Shown here: one piece after another, positions 51,948 to 62,189 of the stretch
How positions within the stretch are numbered: the first letter of the stretch is position 1
Layout of the letters: every line of letters begins with the position of its first letter
Assembly: GCF_000760215.1 (NCBI RefSeq)
Contig: NZ_JNAW01000004.1
Coordinates: 370,669 to 434,668 of the forward strand
DNA from: Prochlorococcus sp. MIT 0603
GTDB lineage: Bacteria; Cyanobacteriota; Cyanobacteriia; PCC-6307; Cyanobiaceae
Direction: 5' to 3'
Length of the DNA: 64,000 nt
Position numbers and translations under genes: made by a program
Notes under the pieces: model-generated
Databases searched by the model: none
What the model was told of the DNA's origin: nothing
Seen by the model: the letters and a program-made list of their open reading frames with translations, nothing else

Positions 51948-53405
51948 ATGTGTGGCATAGTAGGCGTAGTTTCTAATCAACAAGTTAATCAACAAATTTA
52001 TGATAGTTTGCTGTTACTTCAACATAGAGGTCAAGACTCTACTGGAATAGCAACAATGGATGGTAATGTATTTCATATCCATAAAGCTAAAGGGCAAGTT
52101 AAAGAAGGCTATAGAACTAGAAATATGAGAGCTTTAAAAGGAGATATTGGAATTGGTCATGTAAGATATGCAACTTCAGGATCGGCAGATCGTGAAAATG
52201 AAGCACAACCTTTTTATGTAAATGCACCTTATGGAATTATACTTGTTCATAATGGAAATCTTACTAATACTAGAGAATTAGAAAAAGAACTTTTTAGTAT
52301 TGATAGAAGACATACTAATTCTTCTAGTGATACTGAAATGTTATTAAATATCTTAGCTACAGAAATACAATCCAATATTCATAATACTTCTTTAAGTCCT
52401 GAAAATATTTTCACTGCAATTTCATCACTTCATAAGAGAGTTCAAGGTTCATATGCAGCAATTGCCTTGATATCTGGATATGGCTTATTGGCTTTTCGAG
52501 ACCCTTTTGGTATTAGGCCTTTAGTTTTAGGCCGAAGATTTGATGAACAAGGAAAACAAGAATGGATAGTGGCAAGTGAATCTCTAGTGTTAGAAAATAA
52601 TGATTTTGACGTCGTTCGTGATGTATTACCTGGAGAAGCCATTTTTATATCAGATGAAGGTGAGTTTTTTTCCAAGCAATGTTCCAGTAATCCACAACTA
52701 TTTCCTTGCTCCTTTGAATATGTTTATTTAGCTAGGCCTGATTCTGTAATGAATGGTATATCAGTCTATGAAGCAAGGTTAAGAATGGGAGATAATCTTG
52801 CAAATACAATTAAAAAACAAATTAATTCTGGAGATATTGATGTTGTTATGCCTATTCCTGATTCTTCACGTCCATCAGCAATGCAAGTTGCTAGGCAGCT
52901 AGGTCTTGAATATAGAGAAGGGTTTTTTAAGAATCGTTATGTAGGAAGAACATTTATTATGCCTGGTCAAGCACAGCGTAAGAAATCAGTTCGTCAAAAG
53001 TTAAATGCTATGAGTAGTGAATTTAAAGGTAAAAATGTTTTACTTGTAGATGATTCAATTGTAAGAGGCACTACATCTAGAGAAATTGTTCAAATGGCTA
53101 AATTTGCAGGTGCTAATAAAGTGATATTTACTTCAGCTGCACCTCCGATTCGATATCCTCATGTTTATGGAATTAATATGCCTTCAAAGCACGAGTTAAT
53201 TGCTTATAATAAATCTATTAATGAAGTTCAAGATCTATTGCTTTCAGATTCTTTAGTTTATCAAGAAATTAATGATTTAGAATCAGCTATACTTAAAAGA
53301 TCTGATGTTCAACATCTAGATATGTCATGTTTTAATGGACATTATGTTACAGGTAACGTAAGTGAAGAATACCTGGAATGGGTTGAATCTAAATATAGTT
53401 CTTAA
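51948..53405 (+). CDS. purF: amidophosphoribosyltransferase
   Basis: A 485-aa enzyme that catalyses the first committed step of purine synthesis, making phosphoribosylamine from PRPP and glutamine. The sequence begins MCGIVGVV, so the catalytic Cys is freed by Met removal and there is no propeptide. RHTNSSSDTEML belongs to the glutaminase domain. The PRPP loop is LLVDDSIVRGTTS near 365-377. A Shine-Dalgarno TAGGAG precedes the ATG. It follows purL directly and converges on the GyrA-type gene. Confidence 0.97.
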   Translation: MCGIVGVVSNQQVNQQIYDSLLLLQHRGQDSTGIATMDGNVFHIHKAKGQVKEGYRTRNMRALKGDIGIGHVRYATSGSADRENEAQPFYVNAPYGIILVHNGNLTNTRELEKELFSIDRRHTNSSSDTEMLLNILATEIQSNIHNTSLSPENIFTAISSLHKRVQGSYAAIALISGYGLLAFRDPFGIRPLVLGRRFDEQGKQEWIVASESLVLENNDFDVVRDVLPGEAIFISDEGEFFSKQCSSNPQLFPCSFEYVYLARPDSVMNGISVYEARLRMGDNLANTIKKQINSGDIDVVMPIPDSSRPSAMQVARQLGLEYREGFFKNRYVGRTFIMPGQAQRKKSVRQKLNAMSSEFKGKNVLLVDDSIVRGTTSREIVQMAKFAGANKVIFTSAAPPIRYPHVYGINMPSKHELIAYNKSINEVQDLLLSDSLVYQEINDLESAILKRSDVQHLDMSCFNGHYVTGNVSEEYLEWVESKYSS

Positions 53406-53408
53406 ACT

Positions 53409-55889
53409 TTATTCTCTTTTATTTGTTAATGGTATGATTTTTTCTAAAAATTCATTTTCATATAAATTAAATGCTTTTTTGTGCTCTATATTTGTAGATA
53501 ATTCTTTAATTTGATTAGAATCTACTCTACCATTTCTTCCATGGTTTGTTTTGATTCCTATTAGTTGATTTCCGTTATAAATTTGTATAATTCTATCTTT
53601 TTTATTTTTGTATTCTTGCAATTTAATTCCTATTGTTCCTAGATCACCTTTGTTACACAACCTTATATCATTGACTGAATATTTTATTACAGTTCCTTCT
53701 TCACTGATTAGAACTATATCTGCTTTTTCATTTTCACCCACTGTTATTCCTCCAACGATTTCTTCTCCTGGAAATAATCTTAAGATAATTGAACCTTGTG
53801 CAAGTTTCCCCATAAGTGGGAGAGATTCTTCTGTAATTTTAATTTTTAATATTCTTCCAATATCACTAACTATAATTAAATATCCATTTAATGGGCATAA
53901 AAAAGATGCTTTTAATATTATTTTTTCTTTAAGTTTTAAAACTGTCGCTGCTCTCCCGGACATGTCGATTACTTCATTAAGATCTATTCTTTTGAACCTT
54001 CCATCACTAGTAAGTAATCCAATACTGAGGTTGTTTTGTTTATATAATGGCAACAAGCTTGTTATTTCTTCCTCTTCAAGTCCTGATGGTATAAATTTAT
54101 CTATTGTTCCAGGATGATTTCCTGCAAATTCCCATTTTAATAAACCTACCTTACCAAGGTTTGTTATTGCAAGAATTTTTGGTTGCTTTTCAATTGGCCA
54201 AATTAATCTACCAGGTGAAGGCTCGTCACCTAATAAACAACTTTTTGTAAGATTTAGTTTATCAAGAATTTGAGGACGCAATATTTTCACTTGATTGTCA
54301 TCTTGTATTAATAAATATCCGTCTTTTGCTAGTTTTTCGAAAGCTTGTTTTCTCTGTAACTCGGCATTAGGTCGTAATTGTGCATTTCTTTCTGCAACTA
54401 ATTCATCTCCACCTTCTATTAGTTTGGTCTTTCTTTTAGATCCATATTGCTTTTTAAGGTGTTTAAATTCATTTATCATTACAGATAGCAATTCGTCTCT
54501 ATTGTTTAAAAGTTTCTTTAAACTATTTTCTTCATCTTTTAGCACTTCGGATTCTTTATATAATGCTTGCGTCTCTAAATTTGTAAGTTTCCTTAATGGC
54601 ATTGCAAGAATTCCTTCTGATTGTCTTTCATTAAGCTTCAAAGCATTCATTAATTTTATTTTGGCTTCAATCGCATCTTTTGCATTTTCAAGTAGATCTA
54701 TTACTATTTTTAGATTTCTAAGAGCCTTTATTAAACCTTCAACAACTTCCAATCTATCTTGTATCTTTTTTAATTGATTTTTAGTTCTTTTAATGATAGT
54801 TAATTCTCTATATTCTAAAAATATAGTTAATAATTCCCTTAATGATAATTGTTTTGGCTGTCCATTTACTAGTCCTAATAATGTCGCACTAAAATTAGTT
54901 TGTAAATTTGTTTTTTGATATAAAAATTTCTTTATAAGTTCAGTCTCAACATCTCTTTTTAATTCAACAACTATTCTCATTCCATCACGATCACTTTCAT
55001 CTCTTATATCAGCTATTCCTTCAACTTTTGAATTGTTAACTAGTTCTGCAAGTTTTTCTATCCAACTCGCTTTATTAACTTGGTATGGCAGTTCAGTAAT
55101 TACGATTCCCTTTTTCCTATGCTTTCCTTTTCCCGGATTTATTTCTTCTGTATGTGTAATTCCCCTCATAGGTATACTTCCTTTTCCTTTTAAATAAGTT
55201 TCTTGTATTCCATTGCTTATTAGTATTTCTCCACCTGTTGGAAAATCTGGTCCTGGAATAATTTCTATTAATTTTGCATCATTTAAATTTGGTTTTTTTA
55301 TAAGTGCTATTAATCCATTAATTATTTCATTTATATTATGTGGAGGAATATTCGTTGCCATTCCTACAGCTATTCCTGCACATCCATTAAGAATTAAAAA
55401 AGGTAATTGTGCTGGTAATACATCTGGCTCTTGTTGCGAACCGTCAAAATTAGGGCTGAAATCAACAGTTTTTGAATCAATTTCACTAAGGAGAGCTTCA
55501 TTAGCAATAGGAGCCAAACGTGTTTCTGTATAACGCATGGCTGCTGGTGGATCATCATCAATCGATCCAAAATTTCCATGACCATCTAGTACTGGATATC
55601 TACTTGCAAAGTCTTGAACTAGTCTCACTAGTGCGTCATAGACAGCTTGATCTCCATGAGGGTGATATTTTCCTAGTACGTCTCCTACTACACGTGCACA
55701 CTTTCTATAAGGTCTTTCAGGAGTTAAACCTAATTCATGCATTGCATATAAAATTCTTCTTTGAACTGGCTTCAGTCCATCTCTGCAATCTGGCAATGCT
55801 CTTCCCACGATTACGCTCATCGCGTATTCGAGATAAGAACGCTGCATTTCTTGATGCAGCGATATGGGTTGAAGACGCTCTTTAGCCAT
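53409..55889 (-). CDS. type IIA topoisomerase A subunit (GyrA/ParC type)
   Basis: An 826-aa DNA-breaking subunit with the active tyrosine Y120 in [10 protein letters not shown] and the N-terminal [17 protein letters not shown]...RRILYAM. The tower and coiled-coil follow, then a beta-pinwheel C-terminal domain with repeated blades. The GyrA box QRRGGRG was not found, so it may act as the decatenating ParC type or as a gyrase without strong wrapping. An ATG at 55889 is used; a TTG precedes it. It is convergent with purF. No gyrB/parE gene is nearby. Confidence 0.88.
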   Translation of the reverse strand: MAKERLQPISLHQEMQRSYLEYAMSVIVGRALPDCRDGLKPVQRRILYAMHELGLTPERPYRKCARVVGDVLGKYHPHGDQAVYDALVRLVQDFASRYPVLDGHGNFGSIDDDPPAAMRYTETRLAPIANEALLSEIDSKTVDFSPNFDGSQQEPDVLPAQLPFLILNGCAGIAVGMATNIPPHNINEIINGLIALIKKPNLNDAKLIEIIPGPDFPTGGEILISNGIQETYLKGKGSIPMRGITHTEEINPGKGKHRKKGIVITELPYQVNKASWIEKLAELVNNSKVEGIADIRDESDRDGMRIVVELKRDVETELIKKFLYQKTNLQTNFSATLLGLVNGQPKQLSLRELLTIFLEYRELTIIKRTKNQLKKIQDRLEVVEGLIKALRNLKIVIDLLENAKDAIEAKIKLMNALKLNERQSEGILAMPLRKLTNLETQALYKESEVLKDEENSLKKLLNNRDELLSVMINEFKHLKKQYGSKRKTKLIEGGDELVAERNAQLRPNAELQRKQAFEKLAKDGYLLIQDDNQVKILRPQILDKLNLTKSCLLGDEPSPGRLIWPIEKQPKILAITNLGKVGLLKWEFAGNHPGTIDKFIPSGLEEEEITSLLPLYKQNNLSIGLLTSDGRFKRIDLNEVIDMSGRAATVLKLKEKIILKASFLCPLNGYLIIVSDIGRILKIKITEESLPLMGKLAQGSIILRLFPGEEIVGGITVGENEKADIVLISEEGTVIKYSVNDIRLCNKGDLGTIGIKLQEYKNKKDRIIQIYNGNQLIGIKTNHGRNGRVDSNQIKELSTNIEHKKAFNLYENEFLEKIIPLTNKRE

Positions 55890-55956
55890 CAAAATTAGGA
55901 ACGTTTAAAATTCCCAGATGATTCACAGTACAAATATTTTCTATTTATTACCACTT

Positions 55957-56853
55957 TTATTGTTCTTTTTTATTTTTAAGGTTGGAATTCGCAGAAGCTG
56001 TACTTATTACACTCTTTAATTTTTGACTATTGAAAAGCTTCTTGCTACCTTCTTGAAGCTTTTTCCCCCACAATTGACTTTCTTGATGTTCTTGAAATAA
56101 GTAATTAGGACTTTCTTGTAAAGCTTTTTTAGCTAATTCAATAGCCTCTTCGTTGTTTTTATCAAGTGCATATAAAGCAATTGCTAATGCAAGCTTTGGT
56201 TCAGGATCGGATTCAATTTTTATTACCTTTCTCCAAGTTGATATTGCTTTGTTTTTGAAGCCTAATTCATAATATATTAACCCCTCATTATTAATTGCTT
56301 GCCAAAATTTAGGGTTAATACTTGCTGCTTTTTTAAATGCTTTTAAAGCCTTGGTATAGTTTAACTGGATTAATCTTGCATTTCCTAAAAGAAAATAAGC
56401 ATTACTGTTAAATCTATCAAGACTTATTGTTTTTTCTATTGATTTTATTGCTTTTTCTGTTTTTCCCATCTGCATTTCAATTGATGCTTTTGTATACCAA
56501 ATAGCTGGACTTTTTTCATTGATTTCCTTAGCTTTTTCAATAGACATATAAGCTTCTGAAAGCTTATTATTGCCTAATTGTGCTTTTGAAAGAATAATCC
56601 ATAATTCAACTTCATTGGGGTTTAAACTTAATGCCAGTTTTGCTAAACTTAGAGCTTCTTTTATTTTTCCATATTGAATATATCTAGAAGCGGTTAAACC
56701 TATTTCAATACTTGTGTATTTTAGTGTTTTTTCATTTGGCAAATAAACATACGGTACAAAAGCATTTGCAGGTTTAATTGTTGATAATATATTTACACTT
56801 AGAATTCCACAGATTAAATAACAGAGTGTTTGTTTTTTATTTCTAATACTCAT
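55957..56853 (-). CDS. secreted TPR-repeat protein
   Basis: A 298-aa protein with a signal peptide (residues 1-31, ending ANA before FVPYVYLP). It is followed by at least five tetratricopeptide repeats of 34 residues, e.g. AIWYTKASIEMQMGKTEKAI and SNAYFLLGNARLIQLNYTKAL. The C-terminus is Lys/Ser-rich. TPRs mediate protein contacts, so a periplasmic or thylakoid-lumen scaffold is likely. It overlaps the queG stop by four bases (ATGA), giving a two-gene unit, though no functional tie to queuosine is evident. Confidence 0.85.
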   Translation of the reverse strand: MSIRNKKQTLCYLICGILSVNILSTIKPANAFVPYVYLPNEKTLKYTSIEIGLTASRYIQYGKIKEALSLAKLALSLNPNEVELWIILSKAQLGNNKLSEAYMSIEKAKEINEKSPAIWYTKASIEMQMGKTEKAIKSIEKTISLDRFNSNAYFLLGNARLIQLNYTKALKAFKKAASINPKFWQAINNEGLIYYELGFKNKAISTWRKVIKIESDPEPKLALAIALYALDKNNEEAIELAKKALQESPNYLFQEHQESQLWGKKLQEGSKKLFNSQKLKSVISTASANSNLKNKKEQ

Positions 56854-57818
56854 TGAGATTTTTTATTATTTGAATAAGTATTTTTTAAAATATAATTCGC
56901 ATTTCTTCTCCACATCCATGGCTTAATTCTTTTTAATGAAGACCCTTGAAGTTGTTTTTTCCATTTTTCATCATTTAATTTCACTGCATTTTCAGCTGTT
57001 AATTTCAATATCCATTCTTTAGCTTGAGTATCTGGGTCTTGGCTAGTTGGAAGTTCTTTTTGATTCCAAGGGCATTCTTCTTGACAAATATCACAGCCTG
57101 CAATCCAATTTCCCATGTATTTTTGAATTTCTTTAGGAATATCTTTATTTCTATTTTCAATATTATGATAAGCAATACATTTTCTTGAATTAATAACAAA
57201 CGGTTCACTTATTGCTTGTGTAGGGCATGAATCGATACATTTTTGACATTTTCCACATAATGAAATGCTTGGTTTATCTGCTGTTAACTCTTCTGTTGTT
57301 AGTAGGCTGCCTAGAACCATCCATGATCCTTGCTTTGAATTAATTAAGTTGCTGTTTTTACCAATCCATCCTAATCCAGCTTCTTCTGCCCATGCTTTTT
57401 CAAGTAATGGCTTTGAATCTACACAGATTTTCCATTTAGCATTAGGTCTTTCTTCTTCAAGCCATTTTCCTATTTTTTTTAATCTTTTTTCAATCACTTT
57501 ATGATAATCATTGCCCCAGGCATATCTTCCTATTAAAGCCGTTTTTGCGTTTTTATTCTTTGGAATTGTGAAATAGTTAAGTCCTACTACTAAAACACTC
57601 TTAACATCTTTTAGAAGTATCTCAGGATTTAATCGTGCGGGTGATTTGATCCATTGCATATCTGCATGATGGCCTGCATTGATCCATCTTTCTAGTGATT
57701 CATTTCTCATCTTTATTCTTTCGCTGCCAGGAATTCTTGCAATTCCAACAGGATTAAATCCAAATTTTTGCGCCTCTATTTTCAGTTCTGTGCTTAATTG
57801 ATCTTGGGTGGAAGCCAT
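56850..57818 (-). CDS. queG: epoxyqueuosine reductase
   Basis: A 322-aa cobalamin-dependent iron-sulfur enzyme that reduces epoxyqueuosine to queuosine in tRNA. Seen: an N-terminal QueG domain (GFNPVGIARIP, VLVVGLNYF, AEEAGLGWIGKNSNLI). The two [4Fe-4S] ferredoxin-like motifs are CGKCQKCIDSCPTQAI and CDICQEECPWNQ. The C-terminus is at the short end of the family. Together with queE and queC in this window it indicates complete queuosine modification. Its start faces the divergent DUF502 gene across 125 bases. Confidence 0.95.
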   Translation of the reverse strand: MASTQDQLSTELKIEAQKFGFNPVGIARIPGSERIKMRNESLERWINAGHHADMQWIKSPARLNPEILLKDVKSVLVVGLNYFTIPKNKNAKTALIGRYAWGNDYHKVIEKRLKKIGKWLEEERPNAKWKICVDSKPLLEKAWAEEAGLGWIGKNSNLINSKQGSWMVLGSLLTTEELTADKPSISLCGKCQKCIDSCPTQAISEPFVINSRKCIAYHNIENRNKDIPKEIQKYMGNWIAGCDICQEECPWNQKELPTSQDPDTQAKEWILKLTAENAVKLNDEKWKKQLQGSSLKRIKPWMWRRNANYILKNTYSNNKKSQ

Positions 57819-57943
57819 GGTTTTTAAATGCTTGAAAAGTTACTTTTCAGGTTTTATTTCGAGTATTTCCATTAAAAAAGCGTTTATTTAACTCAATTGT
57901 GTAATTTAGTTTAATAAACTAGTGAAAAGGCATTTGATCTTTC

Positions 57944-58693
57944 TTGATTCAGTCATCTCCTAGCAAAGATCTTACTCTGCCATCGAGGTTGCAGCAGGAT
58001 CTTAAAAACGACCTTATCGCTGGTTTGTTGGTGGTTATTCCATTAGCTACAACAATCTGGCTTTCTACGATAGTTAGTCGGTTTGTGCTTGCATTTTTAA
58101 CTTCTATTCCTAAGCAATTAAATCCTTTCATTACTCTCAACCCTATCCTTCAGGACCTTATTAATCTTGCTTTAGGATTAACAGTCCCTTTGTTGGGGAT
58201 CTTGTTGATAGGTTTGATGGCTAGGAATTTTGTTGGACGATGGCTTTTAGAATTTGGAGAAGGAACTCTATCGAGAATTCCATTGGCAGGCTCTGTTTAT
58301 AAGACTCTAAAACAATTATTAGAAACTTTTCTTGGTGATAATTCCACAAGATTTAGAAGAGTTGTTTTAGTTGAATATCCTCGTGAAGGTTTATTTAGTG
58401 TAGGTTTTGTTACTGGTTTAGTTGGACCATCTTTGCAGCCTGAGTTGGATGAGACACTTTTAAGTGTTTTCATCCCTACGGCCCCGAACCCAACGACAGG
58501 TTGGTATACACTTGTTCCAGAATCTTCTGTTAAAGATTTAAATATTTCAGTAGAAGATGCATTTAGAACAATTATTTCAGCTGGCATTGTGAATCCTGAT
58601 GAAAGGAATACTTCTAGTAATGCTACTTTTTCTAGTTTATTTCAACAATTTAGAGCTAGGTCTTCTCAATCTTCATTGACTAATAAAAATTAA
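57944..58693 (+). CDS. DUF502 membrane protein
   Basis: A 249-aa protein of the DUF502 (COG2928) family. Two transmembrane segments are seen: LIAGLLVVIPLATTIWLSTIV and LALGLTVPLLGILLIGLMA. The family region follows: EGTLSRIPLAGSVYKTLKQL and EYPREGLFSVGFVTG. The rest is soluble and ends in a Ser-rich tail. The start is TTG at 57944. In plants a homologue (COV/LCV) affects membrane traffic; the bacterial role is unknown. nusB follows 15 bases later. Confidence 0.85.
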   Translation: MIQSSPSKDLTLPSRLQQDLKNDLIAGLLVVIPLATTIWLSTIVSRFVLAFLTSIPKQLNPFITLNPILQDLINLALGLTVPLLGILLIGLMARNFVGRWLLEFGEGTLSRIPLAGSVYKTLKQLLETFLGDNSTRFRRVVLVEYPREGLFSVGFVTGLVGPSLQPELDETLLSVFIPTAPNPTTGWYTLVPESSVKDLNISVEDAFRTIISAGIVNPDERNTSSNATFSSLFQQFRARSSQSSLTNKN

Positions 58694-58708
58694 TTATTTT
58701 AATCTTTA

Positions 58709-59329
58709 ATGATGAAATCCAGATCTTTAGCAAGAGAAGTTTCTCTTTTGTTTTTAGGACAAATTTCAGAAGATCATCTTAAAAACTATAATACAATATC
58801 ATTAGATGATATTTTGAATATGGCTCTAGATACACTGATGACTCATTGGCGAGAACAGTTAGATTATTGTGCTATTCAAATAGAGTTAGGGCAACAAGAG
58901 CTTCTTAATAGTGAAATATATGAATCTGATAATTTAAAAAAAGCTCGTGTTCATTTAACGAAATGTTTGGAACAATCAGAGAATATCATAAATATTTTGT
59001 CAGATACTTTTGAGCTTTCAAGATTACTAACCCTCAGTGATCAGGATAATATTCGTAAAGAAGCGATTAATAGAGTTGATTTGGTTATTAAAAATTTTAC
59101 TGATATCAACTCTTCGCTTGATAGTGTTATGGATGGCTGGAGATTAAAACGCTTGCCTCGTATTGATCAAGATATTTTACGCTTGGCTTATGTGGATTTG
59201 TATAATTTGAAAACACCTATACCAGTTACTTGTAACGAAGCAGTTAATCTTGCTAATCGTTATAGTGATGACCAAGGTCGGAAAATGATTAATGGTGTTT
59301 TAAGAAGATTGCAAAATAGATTTTCTTAG
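58709..59329 (+). CDS. nusB: transcription antitermination protein NusB
   Basis: A 206-aa NusB that joins NusE on the boxA of ribosomal RNA transcripts. The N-terminal helix SRSLAREVSLLFLGQ is typical. The C-terminal core is RIDQDILRLAYVDLYNL, followed by TCNEAVNLANRYSDDQGRKMINGVLRRL. It is about 60 residues longer than E. coli NusB because of a middle helical insert (about 30-120), as seen in cyanobacteria. It starts with two ATGs in tandem at 58709. ftsY follows 52 bases later. Confidence 0.92.
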   Translation: MMKSRSLAREVSLLFLGQISEDHLKNYNTISLDDILNMALDTLMTHWREQLDYCAIQIELGQQELLNSEIYESDNLKKARVHLTKCLEQSENIINILSDTFELSRLLTLSDQDNIRKEAINRVDLVIKNFTDINSSLDSVMDGWRLKRLPRIDQDILRLAYVDLYNLKTPIPVTCNEAVNLANRYSDDQGRKMINGVLRRLQNRFS

Positions 59330-59381
59330 ACATCTTTTTATTTTGATTTAAAATAATTAACAATAAACTTTTAATCACCCT

Positions 59382-60680
59382 ATGAATCAAGAAAAGGACA
59401 ATAAATTACCTAATGGTTCTAGCCTAAAAGAACAAGATGATACATTGGAATGGGCTAAACAAGCCTATGAAAAATTAAAACTTCAGCAAGATGAGAAAAA
59501 GCAAGCTGAATTAAAACAACAACAGAAAGAACAAGATTCACTCGAAAATAGTCAATCTATTATTGAATCGAATATAGAAGTATCTTCATCTTTTGATGAT
59601 AATAACCAATTAAAGAATAAAGGAATTGATTCATCTATAGAACTTCCTAAAGTAGATGAGGAATTAGGTGATTTTGATGACAACTTCACTTGGTCTGCAA
59701 ATGTATTAAAATCTCAAGGTAAAAGTGTAGATAATATTTCTTTAGATGAAATTAATTGGCTTTCAAAACTACAGCAGGGACTTGAAAAAACCCGGAAAGG
59801 ATTTGTTACAGACTTGCTTGATAAATTTGGTGATGATCCTCTTACACCTGAAGTATTAGATGAATTAGAAACATTACTCTTAAGATCTGATGCAGGTGTA
59901 GATGCTACTGACAAAATTATTAATTCCTTAAGAACTCGTTTAAATGAGGAAGTTTTAGATTCTAAAGAAGGTTTACGTTTTCTTAAAGAGCAACTTTGTG
60001 AGATAGTTGATAAACCAATTGAAGATAGTGGACAGATTGAATTGGTTCCTAAACATAATGTTTTAAATATTTGGTTATTAGTGGGTGTGAATGGTGTTGG
60101 TAAAACAACAACTTTGGGTAAGTTGGCTAATTTATCCTTGATCAGTGGATTTTCTGCATTAATTGCAGCTGCTGATACTTTTAGAGCTGCTGCTGTTGAG
60201 CAAGTAAAAGTTTGGGGTCAGAGAAGTGGTGTTTCTGTAATAGCAAATAATACTCCGAATGCTGATCCTGCTGCTGTTGTTTTTGATGCTATAGGTGCTG
60301 CTAAGTCAAAAAATATTGAACTTTTATTAGTAGATACAGCTGGAAGACTTCAAACTAAAAATAATTTAATGGAAGAATTAAGTAAGGTAAGAAAAATAAT
60401 CGATCGACTTGCACCTGAAGCGCAAGTCGAATCTTTATTAGTTCTTGATGCAACCCAGGGTCAAAATGGATTGAGTCAAGCAATGGCTTTTGCAAAGTCT
60501 GCCAATCTTACAGGTGTTGTCATTACTAAACTTGATGGCTCATCTCGAGGTGGTGTTGCTTTTGCAGTTGCATCACAAGCTAAATTACCTATTCGTTTTA
60601 TTGGAGCTGGTGAAGGAATTAGAGATTTAAGACCTTTTAAAAGTTTTGAGTTTGTAGAGGCTCTTTTATCGAATCGATGA
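59382..60680 (+). CDS. ftsY: signal recognition particle receptor FtsY
   Basis: A 432-aa SRP-GTPase that docks ribosome-SRP complexes at the membrane. The N-terminal 110 residues are acidic and Gln/Lys-rich (the variable A domain). The NG domain follows, with G1 GVNGVGKT at 235-242, G2 DTFRAAAVEQV, G3 DTAGRLQ and G4 TKLDGSSRGG. It ends in DLRPFKSFEFVEAL, as in the family. It lies between nusB and an RsbU-like phosphatase on the same strand. Confidence 0.96.
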   Translation: MNQEKDNKLPNGSSLKEQDDTLEWAKQAYEKLKLQQDEKKQAELKQQQKEQDSLENSQSIIESNIEVSSSFDDNNQLKNKGIDSSIELPKVDEELGDFDDNFTWSANVLKSQGKSVDNISLDEINWLSKLQQGLEKTRKGFVTDLLDKFGDDPLTPEVLDELETLLLRSDAGVDATDKIINSLRTRLNEEVLDSKEGLRFLKEQLCEIVDKPIEDSGQIELVPKHNVLNIWLLVGVNGVGKTTTLGKLANLSLISGFSALIAAADTFRAAAVEQVKVWGQRSGVSVIANNTPNADPAAVVFDAIGAAKSKNIELLLVDTAGRLQTKNNLMEELSKVRKIIDRLAPEAQVESLLVLDATQGQNGLSQAMAFAKSANLTGVVITKLDGSSRGGVAFAVASQAKLPIRFIGAGEGIRDLRPFKSFEFVEALLSNR

Positions 60681-60738
60681 GATATGTAGTTTCTTTAGAA
60701 AAACTTTGCTATTTTTTTAATCCTTCTGACATTGTGGA

Positions 60739-62139
60739 TTGAGCACTAATCCTCCAATTCCCTCTCGAAAGAACTCTGTTTCTTCTGCTTCGCATCCTTA
60801 TGATTCTTTAAGAGATTTACTAGATAGTCTCTCAAATGAACAAAAGCGAAATCAGGAGTTAATTGCTTCACTATCTTTTGCTCTTAGAAATTTTACTAAT
60901 ATAGATCGTTTTTTGGAGCTTATCCCAGTTCTAGCGTCTAAATTGGTCGGGGTTGGTGGCTGTTTGTTGATTCCTTTTCATGTTGATGGACGTATTTCAA
61001 GGGATCAGATTTATTGTGAGCCTATTGATAATTCGGATTCATTAATTCGTCAAATTTTAAATTTCGAGAAAGGGAGTGAAGTTGGTTTTGCCCAACAAGA
61101 AACTGATTTAAAAGGTTTAGACCATATAGTTGAAAGTTATTTTTCTAATTCTTTTGTTTTTTCCACTTCTCTTGTAGCCAGAGGAATCCAACGTGGCAGA
61201 CTTTATGCTTTTGACTTGAAAAAATCTTTTAAATTTAGTGATATTCATTGTCGTCATTTGCAATTAGTTGCAGATCTTGCAGCAGTTGCAATTGAAAATC
61301 ATTTCTTACTTCAACAGACTCGGTATCATGAAAGTGTTGATCGACAAGTGAGTATAGGTGCTGAAATTCAGTCTCAATTGCTGCCTGATCATTGTCCGGT
61401 AATTCAAGGTGTAGAACTTGCAGCTTCTTGTAGACCAGCATTACAGGTTGGAGGTGATTATTACGATTTCATGTCTACTAAATCGGAGTTGATAGGAGTT
61501 AACAAAGAACGAGGTCGATGGTCTCTAGTAATAGGTGATGTGATGGGTAAAGGAATTCCTGCAGCATTGTTAATGACAATGCTGCGAGGAATGTTGAGAG
61601 CAGAGATTTTAAGTGATTTGCCACCTGATCGAATTTTGCATGATTTAAATCAACTTGCTCTTGCTGATTTGGCTCAATCTCATCGATTTGTCACCCTGTT
61701 TTATTCTGATTTTGAGCCAATCTCAAAAAAATTGCGATTTGCAAATGCTGCTCATAATCCCCCATTGCTTTGGAGATCAAGGCAAAAAGAAATTATTCGT
61801 TTAGATGCACTCGGACTCCTAATTGGGCTTCAACCAGATGCAGAATATGTTTGTGGAGAGGTTGTTCTTCAGCCTGGTGATGTTCTCCTTTATTACACAG
61901 ATGGAGTTACTGAGGCTATGGGTATGGCTGGAGAAAGATTTAATGAAAATCGCTTAATTTCTTTATTGGACGAATCTGCTAAGGAGTTTTCACGGGCTCA
62001 GACTATTTTAGATAATCTTTTTGACCGTTTAGACAGGTTTGTTGGGGATCATCATCATTTGGAGGATGATGCTTCCATGGTTGTTCTCAAGGTTCATGAT
62101 GAACCTGATCTTCTACAAGTAAATAATTCAACTGCCTGA
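60739..62139 (+). CDS. GAF-type sensor with SpoIIE/RsbU-like PP2C phosphatase
   Basis: A 466-aa protein. The first 200 residues hold a GAF-like sensory domain after a short coiled coil ([26 protein letters not shown]). The C-terminal 240 residues are a PPM serine phosphatase of SpoIIE type: [32 protein letters not shown] and the acidic [12 protein letters not shown]. Such proteins dephosphorylate anti-sigma-factor antagonists in partner switching. No partner gene is nearby. The start is TTG at 60739; no transmembrane segment is seen. Confidence 0.9.
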   Translation: MSTNPPIPSRKNSVSSASHPYDSLRDLLDSLSNEQKRNQELIASLSFALRNFTNIDRFLELIPVLASKLVGVGGCLLIPFHVDGRISRDQIYCEPIDNSDSLIRQILNFEKGSEVGFAQQETDLKGLDHIVESYFSNSFVFSTSLVARGIQRGRLYAFDLKKSFKFSDIHCRHLQLVADLAAVAIENHFLLQQTRYHESVDRQVSIGAEIQSQLLPDHCPVIQGVELAASCRPALQVGGDYYDFMSTKSELIGVNKERGRWSLVIGDVMGKGIPAALLMTMLRGMLRAEILSDLPPDRILHDLNQLALADLAQSHRFVTLFYSDFEPISKKLRFANAAHNPPLLWRSRQKEIIRLDALGLLIGLQPDAEYVCGEVVLQPGDVLLYYTDGVTEAMGMAGERFNENRLISLLDESAKEFSRAQTILDNLFDRLDRFVGDHHHLEDDASMVVLKVHDEPDLLQVNNSTA

Positions 62140-62189
62140 CAAGAAGAGTACAAACTGCTTTATTAGATAAAAGTTATGGATTAGCAAAT

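Noticed and set aside
53608..54777. 169-aa and 160-aa plus-strand frames inside the GyrA/ParC-type gene
   Set aside because: They are Ser/Phe/Leu-rich antisense readings of a conserved topoisomerase C-terminal region.
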